This document shows, piece by piece, positions 1-5,645 of a stretch of DNA of 5,701 nucleotides. The notes under the pieces were generated by a model. That model was not told the origin of the DNA and did not search any database. It worked only from the letters and a program-made list of their open reading frames with translations. Origin of the DNA: G039029935 sp039029935 (GTDB taxonomy: Bacteria > Chloroflexota > Anaerolineae > Caldilineales > Caldilineaceae); contig JBCCFC010000927.1 in NCBI GenBank assembly GCA_039029935.1, positions 1 through 5,701 of the forward strand, given 5' to 3'. Both the position numbers and the translations under genes were made by a program. Position 1 is the first letter of the stretch. Every line of letters starts with the position of its first letter.

Positions 1-26
1 CAGTTTCTTCAAAAAAATTTAGATGG

Positions 27-374
27 TTACTCTGATTCTTCAAGATTCATTGCATCATGAATCAAGGATTGAACATCTAGTAATTGTGCCTTTGTCGTGG
101 GTGTGGGATATCCTGATAATCCTTTAACAATAAGCTGCTCTGCTTCTTGCAGGTTGCCAGCTTGATAGGCAAAAGAAGCTGCGCTGCGATACAGAATTGA
201 GCGAGTTGGTTCAGCCGACTTTTCTGCGGGCAGAAGTTCAGCCGATTGTGTTTCGTATTTCATTGCCTCACTGACTAAGCGAACACGCTTATGTTCATTT
301 TGCAGATGAGCCTCACGCATTGCCTGTTGTGCATAAGCGATGGCTTGGTTGTGTAGTTCTCGAACGTTACTCAT
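27..374 (-). CDS. Small helical TPR-like protein of unknown function (115 aa)
   Basis: Complete reading frame from ATG (372-374, reverse strand) to TAA (27-29). A Shine-Dalgarno-like AAGGA (384-388) sits 9 nt before the ATG and supports this start. The product is soluble, with no signal peptide or membrane segment, and is predicted almost wholly helical. The first 50 residues are rich in Ala, Gln, Glu and Arg. Residues 57-90 (TRSILYRSAASFAYQAGN, then EAEQLIVKGLSGYP) read as one TPR-like helix pair, with the small-residue pattern A-x-x-A-Y-x-x-G and E-A-E-x-L-I-x-x-G-L. From memory, short proteins with this 'EPTRS-LYRSAAS' block occur as uncharacterised proteins in Chloroflexota and Cyanobacteria; I know no assigned function. 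A role as a small protein-interaction adaptor would be inference only. It is certain to be a gene by length, RBS and protein character. No enzyme motif is visible. It is probably transcribed alone, because 427 bp and a hairpin separate it from the next leftward gene. Confidence 0.85.
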   Translation of the reverse strand: MSNVRELHNQAIAYAQQAMREAHLQNEHKRVRLVSEAMKYETQSAELLPAEKSAEPTRSILYRSAASFAYQAGNLQEAEQLIVKGLSGYPTPTTKAQLLDVQSLIHDAMNLEESE

Positions 375-434
375 CGGTTATCATCCTTGCCTGCGTTATT
401 GGGTGTGATAAGGGTATGACCTTGACGCAGTGTG

Positions 435-467
435 TTTAGTGATAGTTTAGTGATAGTTTAGTAATAG
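435..467. repeat. Three tandem 11-bp repeats (TTTAGTGATAG)
   Basis: Copies lie at 435-445, 446-456 (both TTTAGTGATAG) and 457-467 (TTTAGTAATAG, one change), head to tail with no spacer. The period of 11 bp is about one helical turn, so every copy faces the same side of the DNA. That arrangement is known for operators of OmpR/SARP-type winged-helix regulators, which bind direct repeats at 11-bp spacing. The array is 61-93 bp upstream of the ATG of the small TPR-like gene, between it and the candidate promoter at 509-537. It could therefore be an operator in the leader or belong to an unseen nearer promoter. The repeat itself is certain; its function is inference. Confidence 0.8.
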
Positions 468-508
468 CCACATTGTTCCTGTTGGACAGAACTTATTCGT
501 ATAATGAT

Positions 509-537
509 AGTATATCATTCATGCTACTGCTCGACAA
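509..537 (-). promoter_or_regulatory. Candidate sigma-70-type promoter for the small TPR-like gene
   Basis: Read on the reverse strand: TTGTCG (532-537, 4 of 6 matches to TTGACA), a 17-bp spacer, then TATACT (509-514, 5 of 6 matches to TATAAT). Transcription would begin near 502 and give a leader of roughly 128 nt that includes the 11-bp repeat array. The -10 region lies inside a small palindrome, AATGATA-GTA-TATCATT (503-519), which could bind a repressor. There is a moderate chance of coincidence in AT-rich DNA. Confidence 0.45.
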
Positions 538-727
538 TCATACACAAAAACCTTACTATGAGATTAGAAACACACATCATCAAGAAAACTGATTACCTGC
601 CATTCTCCTGTCGCCAGTACATAACGTTGATTCCACCCCAACCGGATACTGATTTCATCAGCGTATGCAAAACTTGTTATTGCCATCGTCAAACCCAACC
701 CTTGAACTCTATTACGAAAGATATTAT

Positions 728-778
728 TGGGTTGTAGTGGTCTGTATTGTACTCAACGATGCAGACCACTACAACCCA
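728..778 (-). terminator. Perfect 17-bp inverted repeat, probable 3'-end hairpin of the amidohydrolase gene
   Basis: Left arm TGGGTTGTAGTGGTCTG (728-744) and right arm CAGACCACTACAACCCA (762-778) are exact reverse complements around a 17-nt centre. The hairpin begins 23 nt past the TAA of the leftward amidohydrolase gene, the usual place for a terminator or an mRNA 3'-stabilising stem. Against a classic intrinsic terminator, the bases that follow on the reverse strand are only AT-rich (ATAATATCTTTCG) and contain no real U-run. In RNA of the opposite strand the centre also pairs through G-U wobbles. The structure is certain; terminator function is moderately likely. Confidence 0.5.
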
Positions 779-801
779 GCGTCATTTACACCATCGTCAC
801 C

Positions 802-1986
802 TTACCCACCATGCTGCCGCAACAACCGACACGTCGCCTCTGCTAAAATCGCCGCGCCAGTCGGCAGAGCATCCTCATGAATATCAAAAATCGGCGTATG
901 ATGCCCACGCGCCACCTCATCCAACTGCGCACCAAGCATAAACATAGCTCCTGGAGCTTTACGTGTCATGTAACTAAAATCCTCGGCGCCCATACCGGCA
1001 CGCGGTTCAGCAAGCCCCTCACTGCCCAGCAAGTCAATGGTCGTTTCTTCAATTAACTGTACCACCGCAGGATCGTTGTAGGTGGAAATATAGCCTTCTG
1101 TGAATTCCAACTTAAAGTCACCACCCAAAGCACGCACAACACCAAGTGCTTGTTCCATTTCTATTTTGAGTTGCGCACGGACCTCATCATCATAGCTACG
1201 CATGGTTCCGGAGATGGTCACTTTGTCGGGAATGACATTGGTCACTTGACCACCGTTAATTGTGCCAATCGAGACGGCAGCGGCCTTGGTCGGATTCACA
1301 CGACGAGCGCGGATGCCATTGATCGCGTTAATAGCCTGTGCAGCCATGAAAACAGGGTCGGTTCCTTCATGTGGATAGGCCCCGTGACCGCCTGTGCCGA
1401 TGATGGTGATGTGGAATGAATCTTCCGACGCTGTGGCGAATCCAGAGCGTACCATAACGGTACTGACAGGCTGTGAGCTGGAAACATGCAATGCAATCAC
1501 AGCGTCCAGCTCTTCCAATGCGCCATCCTCAATCATACGCACCGCACCCGATTTATTCTCATCATCTGAACGCTCTTCACTGGGTTGAAAGAAGAAGCGC
1601 ACCTGCCCTTTAGGGCGATCTTCCATCTCTGAGAGCAGTTTGGCGACACCCATCAACATGGCAGTGTGCGCATCATGCCCGCAGGCGTGCATCACCCCTG
1701 GTGTCTGCGATGCGTAAGGGACATCATTGGCCTCAATAATGGGTAAAGCATCCATGTCAGCGCGGATGCCAATTACAGGACCGCTCTGGGTCTCATCACC
1801 ATCACCCAAATAGCCAACCACGCCCGTTTTGCCTACGCCTGTCTGCGCCTCGATCCCCAACTCCGCCAGTGTATCCGCCACCAAGCGCGCTGTACGTGTC
1901 TCTTCAAAGCCCAATTCTGGATGCATGTGAATATCACGCCGCCATGCAATCAGTTGTTCATGGATTGCCTTTGCTTGTTCTAACAT
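802..1986 (-). CDS. M20-family (M20D) metal-dependent amidohydrolase, N-acyl-amino-acid / hippurate hydrolase type
   Basis: A cytoplasmic di-metal hydrolase of 394 residues that cleaves the amide bond of N-acylated amino acids or similar compounds. The subfamily covers hippurate hydrolase, N-acetyl-diaminopimelate deacetylase and IAA-amino-acid hydrolases, and the true substrate cannot be read from sequence. Family signatures appear in order: WRRDIHMHPELGFEE (15-29), RADMDALPI (75-83), HACGHDAH (100-107, supplying the Cys102 and His104 ligands), QPSEE (135-139, catalytic and ligand glutamates), LHV (His167), GGHGAYPH (199-206, in the dimerisation domain), GAEDFSY (333-339) and HHTPIFDIHEDAL near the C terminus with the last His ligand. 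Length is normal and nothing is missing. I chose the ATG at 1984-1986 because AAGGGGA (1995-2001) lies 8 nt upstream and the family's N terminus starts here. An in-frame ATG at 2049 would add 21 non-conserved residues and lies upstream of the predicted transcription start. It is transcribed divergently from the STAND gene and appears monocistronic. Confidence 0.95.
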   Translation of the reverse strand: MLEQAKAIHEQLIAWRRDIHMHPELGFEETRTARLVADTLAELGIEAQTGVGKTGVVGYLGDGDETQSGPVIGIRADMDALPIIEANDVPYASQTPGVMHACGHDAHTAMLMGVAKLLSEMEDRPKGQVRFFFQPSEERSDDENKSGAVRMIEDGALEELDAVIALHVSSSQPVSTVMVRSGFATASEDSFHITIIGTGGHGAYPHEGTDPVFMAAQAINAINGIRARRVNPTKAAAVSIGTINGGQVTNVIPDKVTISGTMRSYDDEVRAQLKIEMEQALGVVRALGGDFKLEFTEGYISTYNDPAVVQLIEETTIDLLGSEGLAEPRAGMGAEDFSYMTRKAPGAMFMLGAQLDEVARGHHTPIFDIHEDALPTGAAILAEATCRLLRQHGG

Positions 1987-1994
1987 TAGTGATT

Positions 1995-2001
1995 TCCCCT
2001 T
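1995..2001 (-). promoter_or_regulatory. Ribosome binding site that fixes the amidohydrolase start
   Basis: AAGGGGA on the reverse strand, 8 nt before the ATG at 1984-1986. It is the strongest Shine-Dalgarno match in the window and decides between this ATG and the in-frame one 63 nt upstream. Confidence 0.8.
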
Positions 2002-2051
2002 TATAAGTTTAAAATGATAGCAAGATTCAGCCCTCTGATAGGTATCCAAAA

Positions 2052-2080
2052 ACGATAGTATATACCCGATTTTCGCTCAA
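2052..2080 (-). promoter_or_regulatory. Candidate promoter of the amidohydrolase gene
   Basis: Read on the reverse strand: TTGAGC (2075-2080), a 17-bp spacer, TATCGT (2052-2057). An overlapping alternative -10, TATACT (2057-2062), is a better hexamer but has no -35 at proper distance. Transcription would start near 2045-2050 and give a leader of about 60 nt. That start is just downstream of the distal in-frame ATG and favours the 1986 start. Both hexamers match only 4 of 6 consensus bases, so this is tentative. Confidence 0.35.
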
Positions 2081-2184
2081 CACCTACCAGAGGCCGCTAT
2101 ACGAATATCGCCATTATACTTTGCTCCGGCACAAAACAATAAGTTTAAGGATAGTGAAATAGTCTCAGAAAATGGCAACCTCAA

Positions 2185-2199
2185 AGATTAGACCAATCT
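2185..2199. promoter_or_regulatory. Palindromic operator-like site, copy 1 (upstream of the STAND gene)
   Basis: AGATTAGACCAATCT: 7-bp arms around a single central base with one mismatched pair. It matches a second copy at 4681-4695 in 13 of 15 positions. It ends 13 bp before the TATAAT at 2213-2218, exactly where the -35 hexamer should be, and no good -35 hexamer is present. A regulator bound here could replace RNA polymerase's -35 contact (activator) or block it (repressor). The core ATTGGNCCAAT resembles operators of GntR-family regulators such as VanR (ATTGG/CCAAT half-sites), but no regulator gene is in the window. Confidence 0.55.
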
Positions 2200-2212
2200 T
2201 GGTGGGGGACGG

Positions 2213-2218
2213 TATAAT
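2213..2218 (+). promoter_or_regulatory. -10 box of the STAND gene
   Basis: A perfect TATAAT, with no matching -35 hexamer at 16-19 bp; that position is filled by the palindrome at 2185-2199. Transcription from here would start near 2225 and give a leader of about 93 nt before the ATG at 2318. The missing -35 suggests an activator-dependent promoter. It is the best promoter candidate ahead of this gene. Confidence 0.5.
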
Positions 2219-2317
2219 ATCACTTTTGTCAGTTTTACTGTTGACTCAATATTCAGTAAGTTTGCAAATACAATCATTTACCGAAGGGAAAATCACCAGT
2301 TTACAAACTTTTTTGAT

Positions 2318-4666
2318 ATGAGTGTGTGTTATATGGGTATAAATAGTGTGGGAAACATTGATCAAACAACCCTCCGCCATGTGCCAACGCCCCAAGAAAC
2401 GCCGCATAATTTAGGGCTATATCGTCTACATGGGTTTTGTGGACGTCAAGAACAATTGCTTACACTACACGAGTGGCTGACGGGTGACAATCTGTTGCCA
2501 GCCATGTGGATACAGGGTGAGCGTGGTGTGGGCAAGAGTACGCTGGCAACCGCAGTTGCCTGGAATCTCTATTATCATTTTAGCGATGGCATTATATGGG
2601 TAAGTACACCCGGGGTAAACCCGTTTCGTATTTATGATATCGTACGCACCTTTGATACTGTGTTGGGCACAACACTGACGCGAGTCAGTGAGGATCGCTG
2701 GGGTATCAGCATCTTAGAGCAGTTATACGGGCGGCGGCGCTTATTGATTGTTGACAAACTGACAGGAGCATCAACCCAAGAAGTCAATGCGCTCATCAAC
2801 ATCATCAGCCATCTGCATGACTCAGGTGGCACATCGCGCATTTTATTGATTGGACGGATGCAGAATAATGACAAAATTCGCGAACTGGTACAACATCAAT
2901 ATTTATATTTGGATGGGCTTGAGCGTGATTACTTGTCTAATTTTATCCACAACCAAGCACCACCAGCAATCATTGAACAGGCACTAGCGCATCAAGAACA
3001 ACTTTATGCCTATACGAAGGGCAGTCCGTTGATTTTGCGTCTGCTCTTGGGGTTGATGTTAGACATTGCTTGGTCAGAGCTACCAGCCGTATTATCAAAT
3101 TTTTTACTGAGCGAAGACGAGTATCATGCCTTAACACCACAAGATCGATTTCTTCGTACCTATCAACCGACACCATATGGTCTTTTGGATGTGGTGGCGC
3201 TGGTTGGGTTTATTGTGCAGCAATGCACGGTGCATCACCCACAAAGCGGCCTGTTGCTCAATCGCATGGTGCGTGCGTCAGGGGGTGCGTCTGTCGACGC
3301 CATCCATGAACTATTTGGTGTAGATTTATTTGAGCAGGCAGATACGCAAGATGCCTCACTAGATGAAACAATTGAAGCACTCAAAACTCGGAGTCTGTTA
3401 GAATTTGATATCTATCGACAACGACTGATGCTCCACCCATTGATTCGGCGCTATGTAGAGCAATATGAACACACATTGAGCGAGACATGGGACCGCCGAC
3501 ATGCGACCTATTATGTCCAGCATGGACAGCGCTATGAAAATCTACCATTGGAACGCTGGCGGGAGATTGATGTCGATTGGGGTAATATCTATACAGGGGC
3601 GGATTGGTGTGCTAGGCTGATTGAACAGTTGGGGGGGGGCGATGTATACAGTTTACTGGTAGAGATTGAAAAAGAATACGATACGGTTGATGATATGTTT
3701 GTTGAACCCGTGACAGAGAATCAACCTGACAGCGAAACCATCAACACAACACGTCTCTCGCCCAAAGATGACTATCGCTTGGTGCGCAGCTATGGGTTAG
3801 CCATTGCCCACTATGCCTTTTGGCGGCATCCCTTGGGCAGTATGCGCTGGATTGCAGCAGGTGCGGTGGCCTCCTATGCACTCTATGATCTACGGAACTA
3901 TGGCTGGCTGATTATGGCGATTGGCCGCTATCTGTTTTTTTTGGGGCGCGTCGAAGAAGCACTGGACTGGTTCTATCGCGCACGAGATGTTTTTGACAAA
4001 CAAGACTTAATCGAAGAACTGGCGCATACATACACAGATTTGGGGACAGCCATGCGTGTCTTGGATCAACCAAGCCAAGCTGTGATCTATTTTCAGTCTG
4101 CCTTTGAATTTGCTGCACAGGTAGGCGAACCCAAGGCACTCGCAACCACGTATATGAATCTGGGCAGTGCTTACTACACATTACAAGATTATATTCAAGC
4201 CTATACCGAACACACCAAAGCACTACGAATTGCCCGCCGTCTGCACAATGAACGTTTAGTCGCGAGTGCCTACAACAACATGGGGTTAGCCTTGGAGGGT
4301 CAAGAGCTATACACTGATGCCCAACAGATGTATCTACAGGCACTCCAGTCTTTTCAACGTATTCACGACAGTGTGGGCATTAGTACCTGCTATAACAACT
4401 TAGGGTCGGTCGGCTATGCGTTGGGCGAGTTCTCCGAAGCTTTAAAATGGTATGAGCTGGATTTGCAGATTTCACAAGAACGCAGTGCATGGACAGACAC
4501 CGCTGCCACCTTGCATAACTTAGGGCATGTCGCGCTAGAGCAGGAGGTGCGCGATAAAGCAATCAACTATTTTGAACAAAGCCGCGACCTCTATGCCGCA
4601 TTTGAACTGGATGATTATGTGGCTGAAGAGGTTGCGATGATTGAGTATATTCATTCATTGGAGTAA
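2318..4666 (+). CDS. STAND NTPase: NB-ARC, winged helix and C-terminal TPR repeats (782 aa)
   Basis: A signal-transduction ATPase of the STAND class, which normally stays closed with ADP and opens and oligomerises when the repeat domain senses a ligand or partner. Visible parts: an unstructured start (1-37); the NB-ARC entry motif FCGRQEQLLTLHEWL (40-54); the P-loop GERGVGKST (67-75); Walker B RLLIVDKL (141-148); the sensor-like strand ILLIGR (175-180); KGSPLIL (234-240), equivalent to the GLPL motif; and a winged helix ending in MLHPLIRRYV (371-380), the MHD-equivalent with His373 kept. An acidic linker follows (about 445-490), then about six TPRs from 524, the last four starting at 605, 645, 685 and 725 in an exact 40-residue period. 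Oddities: Lys147 replaces the usual second acid of Walker B. No TIR, nuclease, protease, CHAT, kinase or DNA-binding domain is seen at either end. A G9 run splits the switch from the TPR half. The ATGs at 2318 and 2333 both lack a Shine-Dalgarno sequence; no ATG, GTG or TTG occurs between the upstream stop (2189) and 2318. The protein is soluble, and its ligand and partner are unknown. Confidence 0.92.
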   Translation: MSVCYMGINSVGNIDQTTLRHVPTPQETPHNLGLYRLHGFCGRQEQLLTLHEWLTGDNLLPAMWIQGERGVGKSTLATAVAWNLYYHFSDGIIWVSTPGVNPFRIYDIVRTFDTVLGTTLTRVSEDRWGISILEQLYGRRRLLIVDKLTGASTQEVNALINIISHLHDSGGTSRILLIGRMQNNDKIRELVQHQYLYLDGLERDYLSNFIHNQAPPAIIEQALAHQEQLYAYTKGSPLILRLLLGLMLDIAWSELPAVLSNFLLSEDEYHALTPQDRFLRTYQPTPYGLLDVVALVGFIVQQCTVHHPQSGLLLNRMVRASGGASVDAIHELFGVDLFEQADTQDASLDETIEALKTRSLLEFDIYRQRLMLHPLIRRYVEQYEHTLSETWDRRHATYYVQHGQRYENLPLERWREIDVDWGNIYTGADWCARLIEQLGGGDVYSLLVEIEKEYDTVDDMFVEPVTENQPDSETINTTRLSPKDDYRLVRSYGLAIAHYAFWRHPLGSMRWIAAGAVASYALYDLRNYGWLIMAIGRYLFFLGRVEEALDWFYRARDVFDKQDLIEELAHTYTDLGTAMRVLDQPSQAVIYFQSAFEFAAQVGEPKALATTYMNLGSAYYTLQDYIQAYTEHTKALRIARRLHNERLVASAYNNMGLALEGQELYTDAQQMYLQALQSFQRIHDSVGISTCYNNLGSVGYALGEFSEALKWYELDLQISQERSAWTDTAATLHNLGHVALEQEVRDKAINYFEQSRDLYAAFELDDYVAEEVAMIEYIHSLE
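3631..3639 (+). repeat. G9 homopolymer inside the STAND gene
   Basis: Nine consecutive G bases encode the end of Leu438 and Gly439-441, just after the winged-helix region and before the TPRs. Loss of one G leads to TAG at 3660-3662 (about 447 residues). Gain of one G leads to TGA at 3667-3669 (about 450 residues). It could be a slippage hotspot or a sequencing or assembly weak point; the frame as given is intact. Confidence 0.85.
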
Positions 4667-4680
4667 GTTTAGAGACCTGC

Positions 4681-4695
4681 AGATTGGTCCAATCT
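4681..4695. promoter_or_regulatory. Palindromic operator-like site, copy 2 (upstream of the methyltransferase gene)
   Basis: AGATTGGTCCAATCT, a perfect 7-1-7 palindrome in the 43-bp gap between the STAND stop codon and the methyltransferase ATG. It is 13 of 15 identical to the site before the STAND gene. No T-run follows, so it is not an intrinsic terminator. A weak promoter (TTGAGT 4641-4646, 17 bp, TAAGTT 4664-4669) would place the site just downstream of the transcription start, a repressor position. Alternatively it acts within a two-gene transcript. It is convincing as a protein-binding site; the regulator is unknown. Confidence 0.6.
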
Positions 4696-4709
4696 AACGA
4701 ACGTGAAAA

Positions 4710-5540
4710 ATGTCTTCACCTTTTACTATGAACACAAACGAACATGCTAACCAATACTCTGCTGGCAAGGCCTATTTGGTCGGTGCAGGGCCAGGGCGAG
4801 CAGATTTGATTACAGTGCGCGGCTATCGACTGTTGCAAACAGCCGATGTCGTGATCTATGATCGACTGATTGCCCAAGAGTTACTGGATGAGATTCGCCC
4901 CAATGCCGAAAAAATTTTTGTTGGCAAGCAGCCAGGCAGTCACGCCATGCCCCAAGAAACCATTAATCACCATCTTGTTACACGGGTGCGGGAAGGCAAG
5001 CAAGTTGTCCGTCTGAAAGGCGGTGATTCCTTTGTTTTTGGGCGTGGCGGCGAAGAGTTATTGGCACTAGCAACGGCACAGCTCCCGTTTGAAGTTGTTC
5101 CAGGCATCACCTCGGCGATTGCGGCCCCTGCTTTTGCAGGTGTACCTGTCACACAACGTGGTGTGAACACCTCGTTCGCTGTCATCACAGGGCATGAGGA
5201 CCCTGCCAAACCACATACCATGACAGATTGGGCGGCATTGGCACAAATTCCGACACTGGTTATTCTCATGGGTGTTGGGCGTATCGAGGCTATTTGCGAG
5301 GCCATTATCAATGCTGGGCGCAGTCCTGAAACGCCAGCAATTGCTGTCAGTTGGGCCACAACCAACCATCAACAGTCCGTGCTGGCAACCTTGGCAACCT
5401 TACCCCGCAAAATCCAAGCCAATGCCATACCCTCACCAGCCGTCGTTGTTGTAGGTGAGGTCGCACAGTATCACGCACGGCTAAACTGGTTTGTTCCTGA
5501 CGGAACAGCCGAAGGATTTATCACGCAAACACAACGCTAA
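4710..5540 (+). CDS. cobA: Uroporphyrinogen-III C-methyltransferase (SUMT), single-domain
   Basis: It transfers two methyl groups from S-adenosylmethionine to C-2 and C-7 of uroporphyrinogen III and makes precorrin-2, the branch point to siroheme and cobalamin. It is a cytoplasmic homodimer of 276 residues, normal for the stand-alone enzyme without the CysG dehydrogenase/ferrochelatase part. Motifs: YLVGAGPGRADLITVRG (22-38, the SAM-site glycine loop), DVVIYDRL (46-53), VRLKGGDSFVFGRGGEE (100-116, the family hallmark), VVPGITSA (129-136), GVPVTQRG (144-151, with Gln149 where His is more usual) and ITGHEDP (159-165). The sequence ends about 13 residues past the last conserved strand and tryptophan. 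The ATG at 4710 is chosen as the first in frame. An ATG at 4728 is also possible, since the first 18 residues are not conserved and neither start has a clear Shine-Dalgarno sequence. It follows the STAND gene by 43 bp and could be co-transcribed with it. No other siroheme or B12 gene is in the window, so the downstream use is unknown. Confidence 0.95.
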   Translation: MSSPFTMNTNEHANQYSAGKAYLVGAGPGRADLITVRGYRLLQTADVVIYDRLIAQELLDEIRPNAEKIFVGKQPGSHAMPQETINHHLVTRVREGKQVVRLKGGDSFVFGRGGEELLALATAQLPFEVVPGITSAIAAPAFAGVPVTQRGVNTSFAVITGHEDPAKPHTMTDWAALAQIPTLVILMGVGRIEAICEAIINAGRSPETPAIAVSWATTNHQQSVLATLATLPRKIQANAIPSPAVVVVGEVAQYHARLNWFVPDGTAEGFITQTQR

Positions 5541-5614
5541 CACAAAGTTAACGAAGCATCTACAAAAATCAAATATAATATAGTCAATATCTGTGTGTTT
5601 TTTCAAAAATGAAT

Positions 5615-5643
5615 TTGCCATCCTGATGTAGATAGGGTATTAT
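5615..5643 (+). promoter_or_regulatory. Sigma-70-type promoter of the gene beyond the right edge
   Basis: TTGCCA (5615-5620), an ideal 17-bp spacer, and TATTAT (5638-5643). Each hexamer has 4-5 consensus bases. Transcription would start near 5650, at the left edge of the CIRCE element, which is the standard arrangement for HrcA-repressed chaperone operons. The site lies 75 bp after the methyltransferase stop codon, and the stretch between (5541-5614) is AT-rich with no other element I can support. Confidence 0.75.
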
Positions 5644-5645
5644 TA

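Larger units (their letters stand above)
375..801. other. 427-bp intergenic region without a convincing gene
   Basis: This gap between two leftward genes holds, in order: the RBS of the small TPR-like gene, three tandem 11-bp repeats (435-467), a candidate leftward promoter (509-537), and a 17-bp inverted repeat (728-778). Between about 540 and 727 I see nothing I can name. Short rightward frames exist here (for example 504-737), but they have no ribosome binding site, overlap each other and run into the amidohydrolase gene antisense. They encode low-complexity Cys/His/Thr/Pro-rich peptides typical of chance frames. Confidence 0.6.
1987..2317. other. Divergent intergenic region (331 bp)
   Basis: It separates the leftward amidohydrolase gene from the rightward STAND gene and holds no gene of its own. 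It contains the amidohydrolase RBS and candidate promoter, then about 100 bp with no recognised element, then the palindromic site at 2185-2199 and a TATAAT box at 2213-2218 for the STAND gene. Two similar elements, AGTTTGCAAA (2259-2268) and AGTTTACAAA (2298-2307), lie in the leader ahead of the STAND start; their meaning is unknown. Confidence 0.6.

Noticed and set aside
482..505. A rightward promoter TTGGAC ... TATAAT
   Set aside because: The spacer between the hexamers is only 12 bp, too short for a sigma-70 promoter, and no supported rightward gene follows.
504..941. Overlapping short rightward frames of 64-77 codons (504-737, 665-880, 747-941) as possible small genes
   Set aside because: None has a ribosome binding site, they overlap each other and the amidohydrolase gene antisense, and their residue composition is typical of chance frames.
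1987..2049. A longer amidohydrolase beginning at ATG 2047-2049
   Set aside because: The extra 21 residues are not family-like, a strong Shine-Dalgarno precedes the ATG at 1986, and the likely transcription start is at or downstream of the distal ATG.
2241..2274. A second promoter TTGACT ... TACAAT ahead of the STAND gene
   Set aside because: The spacer is 22 bp, outside the normal 16-19 bp range; the TATAAT at 2213 with the palindrome is a better candidate.
3912..4343. A 143-codon leftward frame inside the STAND gene
   Set aside because: It is antisense to well-defined TPR repeats with 40-residue periodicity, is rich in Cys, Arg, Pro and His, and has no recognisable motif.
4681..4695. The palindrome after the STAND gene as a transcription terminator
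   Set aside because: The stem has only 7 bp with a one-base centre that cannot form a loop without losing pairs, and no T-run follows; an operator fits better.
4967..5372. Two leftward frames (4967-5365 and 5067-5372) opposite the methyltransferase gene
   Set aside because: They are shadows of the strongly conserved cobA coding sequence, with no ribosome binding site and no family resemblance.
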